Shown here piece after piece: positions 4,554 to 5,298 of a stretch of DNA of 5,298 nucleotides. A program made the translations under genes and the position numbers. Origin of the DNA: Gammaproteobacteria bacterium (lineage in GTDB: Bacteria; Pseudomonadota; Gammaproteobacteria; Xanthomonadales; Xanthomonadaceae); assembly GCA_024642445.1 (NCBI GenBank), contig JAHEBG010000102.1, forward strand, positions 1 through 5,298, given 5' to 3'. The notes below the pieces were generated by a model. It ran no database searches. It saw nothing but the letters and a program-made list of their open reading frames with translations, and had not been told where the DNA came from. Within the stretch, counting starts at the first letter, position 1. Every line of letters starts with the position of its first letter.

Positions 4554-5298
4554 TCAGTCGAACAAGCCTTCCGGGTATTCCGGTTTTTGTTCACGCGACA
4601 GGAGCATTTTCAAGCCTTCCTGCGGGGTGATTTCTTCGTGCAGAACTCTGCTCACTAAAGCAGAAATCGGCAAATCAATACCAAAGCGATTGGCTAGGCG
4701 CATCACTTCATCGCAAGTTTGGATGGACTCCACCACTTGTCCGATTTCGGCTACCGCCTCAGCAATGGATTGCCCGCGGCCCAGCGCTAAGCCCAATCGC
4801 CGGTTACGCGATAAATCGCCGGTTGAAGTAAGCACCAGATCGCCCAAGCCGGCCAAACCCATCAGGGTTTCAGCACGCCCGCCCAGAGCATGGTTCAAGC
4901 GCAGCATTTCATTCAAGCCGCGGGTAATCAGCCCGGCACGTGCATTCAAGCCCAGACTCATGCCATCGGCCACGCCGGTGGCAACGGCCAATACGTTTTT
5001 CATGGCGCCGCCCAGTTCCGCGCCCAGCATGTCGTTGCCGGTATAGGCGCGGAATGATGGCCCGTGCAAGGCTTCGGCTACAGCCTGTGCGAACTCAGCG
5101 CTATCGGAATGCACGGTAACCGCGGTGGGCAGGCCTTGGGTCACTTCTTTGGCAAACGAGGGCCCGGTAACCACGGCCAAGGGCACGCTTTCACCCAGTA
5201 TCTCGGCCGCCACTTCGTGCAGGAAGCGGCCGGAGCCGGGCTCGAAACCTTTGGTGGCCCAGGAAACGCCCGCGCCCGATTTGCGGTGCGGGGCCAAT
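4554..5298 (-). CDS. gpsA: Glycerol-3-phosphate dehydrogenase [NAD(P)+] GpsA, partial (N-terminus beyond window)
   Basis: GpsA reduces dihydroxyacetone phosphate to sn-glycerol 3-phosphate in the cytoplasm, supplying the backbone for phospholipid synthesis. The window holds the last 247 codons or so; the family is about 330-340 residues, so the N-terminal Rossmann GxGxxG part lies off the right edge, and the TTG near 5297 is just an internal Leu codon. Counting from that Leu, the conserved features are ATKG (K16), GPSFAKE (45-51), GGAMKN with catalytic Lys K100, [12 protein letters not shown] (146-157, D153), SRNRR (163-167) and GQVVE (186-190). These match E. coli GpsA closely, and nothing needed for activity is missing from the visible part. 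The stop abuts the shared bidirectional terminator, so gpsA is the last gene of its transcript. Its promoter is outside the window. Confidence 0.97.
   Translation of the reverse strand, partial: LAPHRKSGAGVSWATKGFEPGSGRFLHEVAAEILGESVPLAVVTGPSFAKEVTQGLPTAVTVHSDSAEFAQAVAEALHGPSFRAYTGNDMLGAELGGAMKNVLAVATGVADGMSLGLNARAGLITRGLNEMLRLNHALGGRAETLMGLAGLGDLVLTSTGDLSRNRRLGLALGRGQSIAEAVAEIGQVVESIQTCDEVMRLANRFGIDLPISALVSRVLHEEITPQEGLKMLLSREQKPEYPEGLFD

Noticed and set aside
5295..5297. TTG as the start codon of gpsA
   Set aside because: The reading frame continues to the window edge, and the family needs about 90 more N-terminal residues including the NAD-binding glycine motif, so this Leu is internal.

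Overview
The window looks like a gammaproteobacterial chromosome segment of moderate GC. The secreted proteins have Gram-negative signal peptides and two end in a typical outer-membrane barrel terminus. trmL and gpsA, which lie close together in Escherichia coli and some relatives, are both present here. The barrel proteins resemble the Ax21 family known from Xanthomonadales, which hints at that order or a relative, but the taxon cannot be fixed from this sequence.

Layout, left to right. (1) Bases 1-1740, minus strand: the first 580 codons of a secreted tandem-domain M16 zinc peptidase; its C-terminal part lies off the left edge. (2) Bases 1741-1821: a short divergent promoter region. (3) Bases 1822-3084, plus strand: a two-gene unit of an unrecognised secreted protein followed 12 nt later by trmL, a tRNA wobble-base methyltransferase. 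Both genes start with GTG. (4) Bases 3141-4550, plus strand: two consecutive copies of a complete transcription unit (promoter, 187-codon outer-membrane barrel gene, rho-independent terminator). The copies are about two-thirds identical in mature protein sequence. (5) Bases 4554-5298, minus strand: the C-terminal three quarters of gpsA, glycerol-3-phosphate dehydrogenase, convergent with the second barrel gene and sharing a bidirectional terminator with it.

The housekeeping genes (trmL, gpsA) are ordinary. The most interesting part is the duplicated Ax21-like barrel cistron. Promoter, coding sequence and terminator can all be aligned between the copies, yet codon use and the predicted surface loops have diverged. 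This suggests two separately expressed surface proteins, the first probably made at a higher level. No mobile element, CRISPR array, RNA gene or phage feature was seen, and no gene-free stretch exceeds about 160 bases.
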